A DNA stretch of 64,000 nucleotides from an uncultured Desulfuromonas sp. Lineage in GTDB: Bacteria; Desulfobacterota; Desulfuromonadia; Desulfuromonadales; Desulfuromonadaceae. Under the pieces are notes generated by a model. That model searched no databases, was not told the DNA's origin, and worked only from the letters and a program-made list of their open reading frames with translations. Location: contig NZ_OY762961.1 in assembly GCF_963666745.1 (NCBI RefSeq), positions 3,593,274-3,657,273 on the forward strand. The letters run 5' to 3'. The position numbers and the translations under genes are program-made. Below, piece by piece: positions 26,541 through 34,781 of this stretch. Each line of letters starts with the position of its first letter. Position 1 is the first letter of the stretch.

Positions 26541-27293
26541 TTAACAGCGTGTCAAACAGTTCTCCACTTCACACCACAGAGCCCGATAGCTGCGGTTTGC
26601 CTGGCTGTTTTGCGCAAACAGATCGATGGGTGCACGGTGAATACCCATTTTTTCAACATATGTTGAGTGAGGAATCGCCTGTCTGAGAAAGCCGGGATAG
26701 CTTTTTCTCAAGGCATCAGCCGTGTCTCGGTGGAGTTGTTTGCGTCCATCGGCCATGGTGAAAAATGGCCGAACGTGGGCGATGTCGTAGCCGTTTTCGG
26801 CGAAAAAATCGAGAAGCTGGGTGAATGTTCGTTGTGACAGTGTTGTCGGAATCAGGGGAACTGCCACCAGATCCGCAGCGTTAAAAACATTCTCTGCGAG
26901 CAGGCTGATGCTCGGAGGGCAGTCGAGGATAATGATGTCGTAGTGTGTTTCTAGGCCACGAAGAGCCTTTTTTAACCGGTTAACCTTGCCACCGGATGCC
27001 GTCAGTACGCTGTCGAAATGGCGAAAAGAGGCGTGGGCAGGAAGGATGTCCAGATTGTTGAAATCGCTTTCCTTAATTTGCTCTAGCAGGTGTTCATAGG
27101 TTTTAAAGAAGCGTTTTCCCCAGTTCTTTTTCGAGGGATTGCGAACGCGAAAATAGAAAGAGGATGCCCCTTGGGCATCGAGATCAATCAGCAGAGTGCG
27201 ATGCCCTTGTCGGGCAGACCAGTAGGCAAAATTGACGGCAGAGGCCGTTTTCCCAACGCCTCCTTTAATGCTGTAACAGGCGACAGTTTTCAT
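26541..27293 (-). CDS. parA: ParA/MinD-family ATPase
   Basis: 250 aa. It has the deviant Walker A motif KGGVGKTASAV (residues ~9-20), Walker A' LLIDLDAQGASS, and Walker B IIILDCPPSISLL. There is no N-terminal HTH, so it belongs to the small ParA class used by plasmid partition and by orphan cargo-positioning systems (McdA, PpfA). It overlaps the CHAD gene by ATGA and is followed by an RHH gene rather than parB, so it is not the chromosomal parAB locus. Cargo is unknown; the CHAD partner suggests polyphosphate-rich bodies. Confidence 0.92.
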   Translation of the reverse strand: MKTVACYSIKGGVGKTASAVNFAYWSARQGHRTLLIDLDAQGASSFYFRVRNPSKKNWGKRFFKTYEHLLEQIKESDFNNLDILPAHASFRHFDSVLTASGGKVNRLKKALRGLETHYDIIILDCPPSISLLAENVFNAADLVAVPLIPTTLSQRTFTQLLDFFAENGYDIAHVRPFFTMADGRKQLHRDTADALRKSYPGFLRQAIPHSTYVEKMGIHRAPIDLFAQNSQANRSYRALWCEVENCLTRC

Positions 27294-28780
27294 GAGCCCT
27301 CATAGCTTTTGATAAGATGATAAACATGGGTTTTGATCTCTTGGCAGGTAAAGTCGGCAATGGCGTTCTCGACCTGGGTCCGCTCGTGCCGTTGCTGTTG
27401 ATACAGCACTGCCACAAGCGCGTTGAGGCTGATTTTCTGTGTGTTGTCATGGGTTGATTCGCCGATCCGGCTTAAAAAATCCTGTTGGACCGCAAGATCA
27501 TTAAATCGACCGAGAATGTCCTGAAGTTGTTTCAGCTTTTTAGTCAAAAATTTAAGCTGCTGTCGATCAAAAAGTTCTCCGAACAGCTCAAGCAGATAGC
27601 GAAATTTTTTGCATTCGATGCGCAGTTCGTGAATGGCCTCATCCGCCGTATCCGCTGTAATGGCGAGACCTTCGCGACAGATCCGCTCATATTGACGGAA
27701 AATTTTTTTACTGACGGTGGTTTTTATTCCCTTGCTGGCGGATGGCGGTGGGTTGTCCAGCAGCTGATCAAGGGTTGTCAACAGGTGCTGAATGGCTTTT
27801 GCATACTCAACGGAGTGCAGGGCCGAGGCAATCTGTTTTTGCTGCACGTTGCGGCGGCGTTGAATCCGTTTAAGCGTTTTTTGTAGCCCTGGTCTGAGTG
27901 CTTCCGGCAGCAGTGAGAGGTAGTCGCTGCCATCGAGGAGGAAAACATCCAGGTCACGCAAGGTGTTGGTTTGCTGCGCCAGTTGTTTCAGTTGCGCTCT
28001 GAGGGACTCCGTAGGGCCGAGGCTGTTTTTGAACAGGCTGACCAGCGAGCGTGCTTTACGCAACGCAACCCGATACTGGTGGATATATTCGGTGTCAAGA
28101 TCCCGGCAAATCCCCTGTTCCTGTTGTTGTGCGAGGTGGATAAGTTGATGGGTTATTTTAATCACGGCGGCGTGGGGTGCTTCGTCGGCTGTGAGGTCAA
28201 AGGTTAAACGACTGTCTGGAACGGTGACATCCAGGCCACTGTAAAGCAGCCTCTGTCGCATGGTTAACGTTGCACTGGGCGTGGGCTCAAGTGACGAGAG
28301 TTTCCGGATAATCGTTTCTGTCTCGTTTCGGTACCCCCGTAACGGGTTCAGTTGCAACAGGGTTGTGCCGGACAGATTAAAAAGAGTAAGGCGTGTGACG
28401 ATTTTATCGTCATTGTTGCGGACAACGGCCTTTGTTTCGTACCAGCTGCCACAAAACTTGGCGGTTGCGGCCCGAACGCCCAAGAGCGCTTTAAAGGTTC
28501 TTGCCCATTTTTCACTCTTCAATTGATAGGGGAAATAGCTTTGTGATTCATGAAGAGGTTCGCTGTAGAGCGGATCGGATTCCTGCCAGATTTGCAGTGT
28601 TTGATTATGATGGGCGCTGAGCCACAGGTAGTGGTTTTGCCAGAGGGACCAGGACGGATCGTCGAGAACAGTCCATTCGACCTTCTGGGCGTCGGTAATG
28701 TCAAGACAGTAGGGCGCCAGGAGATCGGCTAACCGGTCGCTGGTAAGAGGATTTTTGAATTTCCAGCACAATGACATCAT
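27290..28780 (-). CDS. CHAD-domain protein with CYTH-like N-terminal region
   Basis: 496 aa, starting at the ATG after CGAGGTG; longer in-frame starts fall inside the likely promoter. The C-terminal ~290 residues are a CHAD domain: helical, rich in conserved basic residues (YIHQYRVALRKARSLVSLF, LRDLDVFLLDG, HELRIECKKFRYLLELF, LKQLQDILGRFND). CHAD proteins bind polyphosphate and several localise to polyphosphate granules. The N-terminal part has a weak CYTH-like stretch (SWYETKAVVRNNDDKIVTRLTL), as in YgiF-type CYTH-CHAD proteins. It is the first gene of a four-gene operon with parA (4-base overlap), an RHH protein and an HhH/Lys-rich protein. Confidence 0.9.
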   Translation of the reverse strand: MMSLCWKFKNPLTSDRLADLLAPYCLDITDAQKVEWTVLDDPSWSLWQNHYLWLSAHHNQTLQIWQESDPLYSEPLHESQSYFPYQLKSEKWARTFKALLGVRAATAKFCGSWYETKAVVRNNDDKIVTRLTLFNLSGTTLLQLNPLRGYRNETETIIRKLSSLEPTPSATLTMRQRLLYSGLDVTVPDSRLTFDLTADEAPHAAVIKITHQLIHLAQQQEQGICRDLDTEYIHQYRVALRKARSLVSLFKNSLGPTESLRAQLKQLAQQTNTLRDLDVFLLDGSDYLSLLPEALRPGLQKTLKRIQRRRNVQQKQIASALHSVEYAKAIQHLLTTLDQLLDNPPPSASKGIKTTVSKKIFRQYERICREGLAITADTADEAIHELRIECKKFRYLLELFGELFDRQQLKFLTKKLKQLQDILGRFNDLAVQQDFLSRIGESTHDNTQKISLNALVAVLYQQQRHERTQVENAIADFTCQEIKTHVYHLIKSYEGS

Positions 28781-28793
28781 GACACCTCGCATT

Positions 28794-28829
28794 TGTATAT
28801 ACAATGTATATCATGTAGTGCAAGGTTTC
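28794..28829 (-). promoter_or_regulatory. Promoter and tandem operator of the CHAD-parA operon
   Basis: On the minus strand TTGCAC is followed after 16 bases by TATATA (28801-28796). The -10 lies inside a perfect palindrome TGTATATACA (28794-28803), and a second TGTATAT half begins at 28805, 11 bp away. Sites spaced one helical turn apart over the -10 are typical for ribbon-helix-helix repressors, and one is encoded in this operon. The predicted transcript start leaves a very short leader. Confidence 0.5.
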
Positions 28830-28849
28830 AATGATGATTGTTGGCTGAG

Positions 28850-28883
28850 ACGTAAAAAACCCATCCCGGGTGGGATGGGTTTT
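28850..28883 (-). terminator. Rho-independent terminator of the IclR-type gene
   Basis: A perfect 12-bp stem (28856-28867/28872-28883) with a 4-base loop is followed on the minus strand by TTTTTT. It separates the IclR-type gene from the CHAD operon on the same strand. Confidence 0.9.
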
Positions 28884-28907
28884 AAAGAATTAGTTTTTCC
28901 AAGAGGG

Positions 28908-29690
28908 TTATTGGCGGTAGCCCAAGCGTGTGGATAAGGTCGCTGCCGCATCAATGACCAATGGGGTCAATTGATTCTTCATCCGTTCATCCGTAAAGCG
29001 CATGGATGGTCCGGACAGGCTGATCGCGCCAACAATACGTCGCGTGTAATCGCGAATCGGGGCGGCAATGCAGCGTACGCCGGGATCAAGTTCTTCATTG
29101 TCCATGGCGTAACCCTTTTCGAGAACTTCCTCAAGTTCTTTTTTCAGAGCCTCTCGGCTTGAAAGTGTTGCCGGTGTAAATGTCGGCAACTCTTTCGGCA
29201 GGATCGAATCAAGTTCCTCGTCCGAGAGATGTGCGAGATGAACTTTACCCGCTGCTGTGCAGTAGGCGGGGAGGCGCGAACCAACGCGTGAAACGACGCG
29301 GACGGTCATATCGGTTTCAACCACATCCAGATAGACGACATGGTTTTCCTTGAAGATCGCAACATAGGCGGTTTCGTTGCATTCTTCCACCAGGTGCTCC
29401 AGAGTCAGCTTTGCCTGGCGCAACAAACCCATCTGCTTGATGAATGTTTGTCCCAGTTCCAGCGATTTAAGGCCCAGGCGATAGTTCTCCGTCGCCTTAT
29501 TCTGCTCAATGTAGCCGCGTGACTCCAACGTTGCCAGTAGCCTGAAGACGTTGTTTTTATGGAGCTTCAGACGCTTACTCAGTTCTGTAACGCCCAGTTC
29601 GTCCACATCGTCGTGAAACTGTTCCAAAAGGTCCAGAGCATGGGATACGGCCTGGATGATATATTCTGACTTGTCTTTTTTGGCGGGCAT
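28908..29690 (-). CDS. IclR-family transcriptional regulator
   Basis: 260 aa. The N-terminal winged HTH (YIIQAVSHALDLLEQF, LGVTELSKRLKLHKNNVFRLLATLESRGYIEQN) is followed by an IclR effector-binding domain (VYLDVVETDMTVRVVSRVGSRLPAYCTAAGKVHLA, GYAMDNEELDPGVRCIAAPI, ISLSGPSMRF). IclR proteins sense small organic acids or aromatics and usually control an adjacent catabolic operon. None is adjacent here: downstream comes the CHAD operon behind a terminator, and upstream a 535-base non-coding region. Its targets are therefore probably elsewhere. Confidence 0.93.
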   Translation of the reverse strand: MPAKKDKSEYIIQAVSHALDLLEQFHDDVDELGVTELSKRLKLHKNNVFRLLATLESRGYIEQNKATENYRLGLKSLELGQTFIKQMGLLRQAKLTLEHLVEECNETAYVAIFKENHVVYLDVVETDMTVRVVSRVGSRLPAYCTAAGKVHLAHLSDEELDSILPKELPTFTPATLSSREALKKELEEVLEKGYAMDNEELDPGVRCIAAPIRDYTRRIVGAISLSGPSMRFTDERMKNQLTPLVIDAAATLSTRLGYRQ

Positions 29691-29751
29691 GGTGGTGTCC
29701 CCTGATTACGTAATAAATGTCTAGATGCTGTTTTATTTATAGTGTTGGCTT

Positions 29752-29778
29752 TTTATAGAATTGTTTTTCACTTGTCAA
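29752..29778 (-). promoter_or_regulatory. Candidate promoter of the IclR-type gene
   Basis: The minus strand has TTGACA (29778-29773) and TATAAA (29757-29752), a consensus pair separated by 15 bases, slightly short of optimal. It lies 62-88 bases upstream of the start codon. Confidence 0.4.
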
Positions 29779-30225
29779 GTCTGCGTGGTAATAAATGCGA
29801 AATCTGTTGCCTTTGATAGTGTTTTACAATTGTTGCAGACTGTTTTATCACCGTTGAAAATCGTGCTGTGAACGCGTTTTCTCATGCCCTGTCAAATAGG
29901 GTTGGAAAGTTCACTCTTGTGAAATATAGAATGTTGTTTTAAAGCTGTCAAGTTGATTAGTTCGAAAATGAAACCCCTGTCGGGCGTTTTTTGAAAAATC
30001 CGTGTTTAAAAGGCAGGATAGGACTGTTTTCAATAATATAACAGTTTGAATATGATGAGATTTTTCTGCCATGTTTTTTGACGAAAACCCTGGTTGTTTT
30101 ATCGCTTTGCCACGCTGGAGGGACAAAAGCAGCGGCGTCTGTCTTGTTGTCTTGTTTCGACAGCGTAATTCAGCAATAAAAATGCCAAAGCTGGAAAAGG
30201 CTCCAGAAGCGGAATTGTGAAGGCG
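29779..30225. other. AT-rich intergenic region without recognisable gene
   Basis: Nearly 450 bases between the iclR-type promoter and the truD stop codon. Short open frames here lack ribosome sites and family features. I see no tRNA, terminator-grade hairpin or repeat. It is noticeably more AT-rich than its surroundings. Confidence 0.6.
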
Positions 30226-31422
30226 TTACGCAACAGATTTGGTGATTTCGCGCAATACACTGGTGGCAAAGCTGCCTGTCGGCAGAGCAAAGCTGACCGT
30301 TAAACACGTATCGTCCTCTTGTTGACAGCTCGCCTGGTGGAGTGGAACACGTAATGGTCTTCTTTCGCCACTGAGTTTGAGGCCGGGTAAGGCGGTAAAA
30401 CGATCTGATGTGATCTGCTCTTTTTCCAGCAGGCTCTGTTCGAGGATGCCGGTTTGTCCATGGGCTTCCATGGCTTTGTGCCCTGGGAGGAGTCCGGTTG
30501 GGCTGATTTCGAGACGATCAACGCGCGGCTGTTCCGTGTGCGGATCTTCGACGCGAAAGCAGGCGCCTTTGGCGTGGATATAGGCAATGTCGCCCGGCCA
30601 CAGGACATCAAGAGTCTCCAGGCGCATGGCCACCTGGCGATCAAAGAAATGCGATTGATACGCGCTGAGAAACAGACGCAGCAGTTTGCGCGGCAGTCCA
30701 AGGACGGCCTGCTGATGAGAGAGTCCTTTGAGTAAGCTGTGCAGCAGACGCCGTTCATCCCTGAAGCGACCGGGAAAGGCCTGTAGAGCCTGGTCGATAT
30801 CGCCAGCGTGATAAGCTGCGGCTGCCGTCTGCCAACGCTCATTACTGATTGTGGCCGGATCGCCGATAATCAGATCCGTGGCGGTTTTAAACTCCCCCTG
30901 GAGGATCGCCTGACCCACCAGATGGTTGGTGCCGAACACGCCATAACGCTGTGGCCCGAAAAAATTCGGGACGCCGGTGTGTTCAAGGATATGGAGGATG
31001 TCGAGCGCTCTTTGATCCGCATCCGCGACGACATCATGAATACGAATGAAAAAACGATTGCCACGCAGATGACCGAGCCGCAATTTGTTGGTGTGCCGTT
31101 TGGCGTCGAGAATAGTGATCCCTTCAAGGTCAAGAGTGCTCAGACGGTTCTCATTCACCAGTGGTAGGGAAATAGTCTGTCGGGTGATTGCTTTGGAATC
31201 CTTGAGCCCGGCATAGCCGATCTCCTTTTCCTTGACTTTCAATGCCGAGGCCACGCGTTGAATCATGGCAAAGGTGCTCATGCCCTGTTTTTCAACACGC
31301 AGGTAGAGATGGTCGCCTTCACCACAGGGGTCATAGGCCGGGATCTCTTCGACAATAAAATCCTCGGCACTCTCCTTGATGGTGCCGCCGGTGCCGGGAA
31401 AATGTTCGGTTAAGTAGGCCAT
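30226..31422 (-). CDS. truD: tRNA pseudouridine synthase D
   Basis: 398 aa. TruD isomerises U13 of tRNA-Glu. The catalytic motif is AGLKDSKAITRQTISL (Asp near residue 80), preceded by FIVEEIPAY and HLYLRVEKQGMST. The pattern VPNFFGPQRYG and the insertion domain are also present. The gene overlaps the 3' end of trmB by 13 bases, so two tRNA-modifying enzymes are co-expressed. Confidence 0.96.
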   Translation of the reverse strand: MAYLTEHFPGTGGTIKESAEDFIVEEIPAYDPCGEGDHLYLRVEKQGMSTFAMIQRVASALKVKEKEIGYAGLKDSKAITRQTISLPLVNENRLSTLDLEGITILDAKRHTNKLRLGHLRGNRFFIRIHDVVADADQRALDILHILEHTGVPNFFGPQRYGVFGTNHLVGQAILQGEFKTATDLIIGDPATISNERWQTAAAAYHAGDIDQALQAFPGRFRDERRLLHSLLKGLSHQQAVLGLPRKLLRLFLSAYQSHFFDRQVAMRLETLDVLWPGDIAYIHAKGACFRVEDPHTEQPRVDRLEISPTGLLPGHKAMEAHGQTGILEQSLLEKEQITSDRFTALPGLKLSGERRPLRVPLHQASCQQEDDTCLTVSFALPTGSFATSVLREITKSVA

Positions 31423-32123
31423 AATTCCGTATCCAGATTGTGGCGGTTGCGAAAGCCTTTTTCCGTCACGGGAAGATCCTGCGGATCAAGGGTGAAATCG
31501 CGACGGCGTTGATGATGCTGGAAGTGAACCGGCAGGTCCTGACTTAAAAAGCGGCGCATATATTTCGACAGGGGGTAGCCGTCGAGCTGGAACACGAAAG
31601 GTGTGTCCAGTTGGTTGACATAGCCCGGCATCGGTGTGATGAGTTCAGCCACCTGTTCTGCATAGTCAAGGACGTCAGTGACAAAGTACAGATCACCCTC
31701 GGGTTTCAGATAATAAAGTAACTGGGTCAGGAAGGTGGTGTTGACCAGCCTCCGCTCACGATGGCGTTTTTTCGGCCAGGGGTCGGGGCAGTTGATATAT
31801 ACCGCCGACAGCATATCGGGTTGGCCGAAACGGTTGAGCAGATAGCGGGCTTCCATGCGCATGACGCGGATATTTCTTAAGTCGCTGGTATCGACTCGGC
31901 GGCAGGTTCTATAACAGCCTTTGTTGTAAATGTCGATGGCAAGGAAGTTGGTTTCCGGCTGCTGGGCGGCACGCTGGATGATAAAATCACCGACGCCGCA
32001 ACCGACTTCCAGAGCCAGTGGCTGGCGGCTGGGAAACAGGTCGTTGAGATCCTGTCCGGCGGGTAATTGCCAGGCGTCAATAAAGGTTGGTGAAGTGATT
32101 TCAATACGTCTTTGGGTTATCAT
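31410..32123 (-). CDS. trmB: tRNA (guanine-N7-)-methyltransferase
   Basis: 237 aa from the ATG giving MITQRRIEITSPTFIDAW; starts 4 or 12 codons upstream are possible because no strong ribosome site marks either. It methylates G46 of tRNA. The SAM motif is LALEVGCGVGDFIIQ, followed by FLAIDIYNKGCYRTCRRV and the PDPWPKKRHRERRLV substrate loop typical of TrmB. It overlaps truD. Confidence 0.95.
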   Translation of the reverse strand: MITQRRIEITSPTFIDAWQLPAGQDLNDLFPSRQPLALEVGCGVGDFIIQRAAQQPETNFLAIDIYNKGCYRTCRRVDTSDLRNIRVMRMEARYLLNRFGQPDMLSAVYINCPDPWPKKRHRERRLVNTTFLTQLLYYLKPEGDLYFVTDVLDYAEQVAELITPMPGYVNQLDTPFVFQLDGYPLSKYMRRFLSQDLPVHFQHHQRRRDFTLDPQDLPVTEKGFRNRHNLDTELWPT

Positions 32124-32366
32124 GGCTGCAACCATACAAAGTTGAAGGCGAAAAAACATCGGAGCCTACCATAGCTGCCGGTGAAATGCAATTGCCATGC
32201 AAGTGGATCGAGCCTTCTAACCTGTGTCCAATGCGAGGAAATTCCTTGAATTCATCACCCGGCACCGCTACTCTGTCAGGATATTTTTTCAGATGGAATG
32301 CGTCCGGATTTATCTTCCCGCTTCAGCGGAGATGGATGATCCTTTTTTATCCCACAGGAGGCGGGT

Positions 32367-33395
32367 ATGCTGATTGTCATGCATCACAGCGCAAATGAAC
32401 AGGAAATAGAACAGGTCAAGCAGGCTGTTAAAGATATGGGGCTGCAGGCAGAACCGATTCCCGGCAGCGAACGCACCGCCATTGGCGTGCTGGGCAACCA
32501 GGGCTATGTCGATGATTCGACCATCCGCAATCTCCCCGGTGTGCGCGAAGTGATCCATGTCAGCAAGCCGTACAAGCTGGTATCGCGCGATTTTCATCCC
32601 CAACCCACCGTAGTCAGTGTCGGAGCGATCAAGGTGGGAGACGGTCAGCCGCCGGTGATGATGGCCGGCCCCTGTTCGATTGAAAGCGAAGAACAAATGA
32701 TCGCCAGTGCCCGTGCTGTGAAGCAGGCTGGCGCGCAGATTCTGCGTGGCGGGGCGTTTAAACCGCGTACCGGTCCCCACTCCTTTCAGGGCCTTGGTGT
32801 CGAAGGGTTGAAACTGCTGCGTCAGGCCGGTGACGAGGTGCAGATGCCGGTGGTCACGGAAGTGATGCGTATCGGTCAGCTTGACGATGTGTGTCGTTAT
32901 GCCGATGTCTTGCAGATCGGCGCGCGCAATATGCAGAACTTCGATCTGCTCAAAGAGGTGGGCAAGCTGTCGCATCCCGTGCTGCTTAAACGCGGTATGA
33001 GCGCCACCATTGAAGAGTTTCTCGCCGCCGCTGAATATATTGTTGCCGAGGGCAATGATCAGGTGATTCTCTGTGAACGCGGCATTCGTACTTTTGAAAA
33101 GGCGACCCGTAACACCCTTGATCTGTCGGTGGTGCCGCTGGTACGCAGCATGAGCCATCTGCCGATTATTGTTGATCCCAGTCATGCGACCGGCATTCGC
33201 TCTCTGGTGCCGGTGATGGCTAAGGCAGCGATGGTGGTTGGTGCGCATGGCTTGATGGTAGAAGTTCATCATGACCCGGCCAAAGCCTTGTGTGACGGTG
33301 CTCAGAGCCTTGACGGCGCGGCTTTCGGTCAGCTGATGGACGAGTTGCAGCAGCTTCAAGGCTGCCTGTGCGGATTGTCCCGTTCCAGCGGATAA
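32367..33395 (+). CDS. aroF: 3-deoxy-7-phosphoheptulonate (DAHP) synthase
   Basis: 342 aa. It condenses PEP with erythrose 4-phosphate, the first step of the shikimate pathway. It is the type Ib form with an N-terminal ferredoxin-like regulatory domain (residues 1-~70, [17 protein letters not shown]), followed by the catalytic barrel ([78 protein letters not shown]). The ATG follows AGGAGG. aroK (shikimate kinase) lies at 49122. Confidence 0.96.
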   Translation: MLIVMHHSANEQEIEQVKQAVKDMGLQAEPIPGSERTAIGVLGNQGYVDDSTIRNLPGVREVIHVSKPYKLVSRDFHPQPTVVSVGAIKVGDGQPPVMMAGPCSIESEEQMIASARAVKQAGAQILRGGAFKPRTGPHSFQGLGVEGLKLLRQAGDEVQMPVVTEVMRIGQLDDVCRYADVLQIGARNMQNFDLLKEVGKLSHPVLLKRGMSATIEEFLAAAEYIVAEGNDQVILCERGIRTFEKATRNTLDLSVVPLVRSMSHLPIIVDPSHATGIRSLVPVMAKAAMVVGAHGLMVEVHHDPAKALCDGAQSLDGAAFGQLMDELQQLQGCLCGLSRSSG

Positions 33396-33410
33396 CGTGT
33401 TTTAGATAGT

Positions 33411-33420
33411 GGGGGGGGGG
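33411..33420 (+). promoter_or_regulatory. G10 homopolymer acting as ribosome-binding region
   Basis: Ten consecutive G residues lie one base before ATG 33422 (a second ATG follows at 33425) and provide the only anti-Shine-Dalgarno complement for the symporter gene. Slippage here would change ribosome-site length and spacing. Confidence 0.5.
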
Positions 33421-33421
33421 A

Positions 33422-34777
33422 ATGATGCAGGAAAAGATGAACGCTTTGATGGCCAGTGCCAATGCTTTTGTCTGGGGGCCGGTGATGCTGGCTCTGCTGG
33501 TGGGAACCGGTGTGCTGTTAACGGTTCGCCTGACAGGTCTGCAACTGACCCAATTACCCCATGCACTTAAACTGGTTTTCAGTCACAGTGAAGATGAAGA
33601 CACTTCCGAAGGCGATATCTCACCGTTTCAGGCGTTGACGACGGCGCTGGCCGCCACCATCGGCACCGGAAACATTGCCGGTGTGGCGACAGCTATCTAT
33701 CTCGGTGGTCCGGGGGCGGTGTTCTGGATGTGGGTATGCGCGGTGTTCGGCATGGCCACCAAATATGCCGAAGCGGTTTTGGCCGTACACTATCGCCAGC
33801 ACCTTGCCGACGGCACCATGCAAGGTGGCCCCATGCGTTACCTGGCCGAAGGTCTGGGCCAAAAATGGCTGGGCATGCTGTTTGCCGTCATGGGCAGTGT
33901 GGCCGCTTTTGGTATTGGCAGTATGGTGCAGTCCAATTCCGTGGCTGTGGCTCTGGAGAGTACCTTTGGCGTCAGCCCGCTGATGACCGGACTGGCCCTG
34001 GCATTTCTGGCCGCCATTGTCATTATCGGCGGGATCCACCGTATTGGCCGGGTGACGGCCAAGCTGGTGCCGCTCATGGCCGTGCTCTATGTGGTGGCCG
34101 CATCAACCATCCTGGTGATCAATGCCGCGCATATCCCCGAAGCCTTTATGCTGATCTTTTCCCATGCCTTTAGTCCGGCTGCCGGTAGTGGCGGTTTTGC
34201 CGGAGCAACCGTCGCCATGGCCATTCGCTACGGTGTCGCCCGGGGCGTGTTTTCCAATGAAGCCGGGCTCGGCAGTGCACCGATCGCCCATGCTGCAGCC
34301 CGCACTACCAGCGCTGTGCGCCAGGGCCTAGTGGCCATGACCGGGGTGTTTTTTGATACCATTATCATCTGCACCATGACCGCACTGGTGATCCTGACCT
34401 CCGGAGTTTGGGACAGTGGAGAACGTTCCAGTGCTTTGACTGCTTTAGCGTTTCAAACGGTTCTCCCTCAAGGGGGAGCGATCATCGTTACTCTGGCACT
34501 GGCAGTCTTTGCCTATTCTACCATGATCGGTTGGGCCTACTATGGCGAGCAGTGTATTGAGTATGTTTTCGGTTTGAAAGCGCGGACACCGTATCGCTAC
34601 TTGTTCTGTGCCGTGATTGCCTGGGGGGCGTTACAGAAGATCGGTTTTGTCTGGGATTTCTCCGATACGATGAATGGTGCCATGGCCATTCCCAACTTGC
34701 TCGGTTTGATTGGCTTGTCCGGTGTTGTGGTCAAGCTGACCCGTGATTATTTCTCTTCCTCTCGTTCCAACGTGTAA
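33422..34777 (+). CDS. AGCS-family sodium:alanine/glycine symporter
   Basis: 451 aa polytopic membrane protein. The AGCS family signature is clear: SPFQALTTALAATIGTGNIAGVATAIYLGGPGAVFWMW, KYAEAVLAVHYR, GGPMRYLAEGL, then RGVFSNEAGLGSAPIAHAAA and a C-terminal STMIGWAYYGEQC. These carriers take up alanine or glycine with sodium. The start is either of two adjacent ATGs, immediately after a G10 tract. It is 26 bases from aroF and 4 bases from the predicted priA start. Confidence 0.95.
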   Translation: MMQEKMNALMASANAFVWGPVMLALLVGTGVLLTVRLTGLQLTQLPHALKLVFSHSEDEDTSEGDISPFQALTTALAATIGTGNIAGVATAIYLGGPGAVFWMWVCAVFGMATKYAEAVLAVHYRQHLADGTMQGGPMRYLAEGLGQKWLGMLFAVMGSVAAFGIGSMVQSNSVAVALESTFGVSPLMTGLALAFLAAIVIIGGIHRIGRVTAKLVPLMAVLYVVAASTILVINAAHIPEAFMLIFSHAFSPAAGSGGFAGATVAMAIRYGVARGVFSNEAGLGSAPIAHAAARTTSAVRQGLVAMTGVFFDTIIICTMTALVILTSGVWDSGERSSALTALAFQTVLPQGGAIIVTLALAVFAYSTMIGWAYYGEQCIEYVFGLKARTPYRYLFCAVIAWGALQKIGFVWDFSDTMNGAMAIPNLLGLIGLSGVVVKLTRDYFSSSRSNV

Positions 34778-34781
34778 TTTT

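Noticed and set aside
29911-30126. 71-residue minus-strand open frame in the long intergenic region
   Set aside because: No ribosome site, no family features, and composition typical of AT-rich non-coding DNA.
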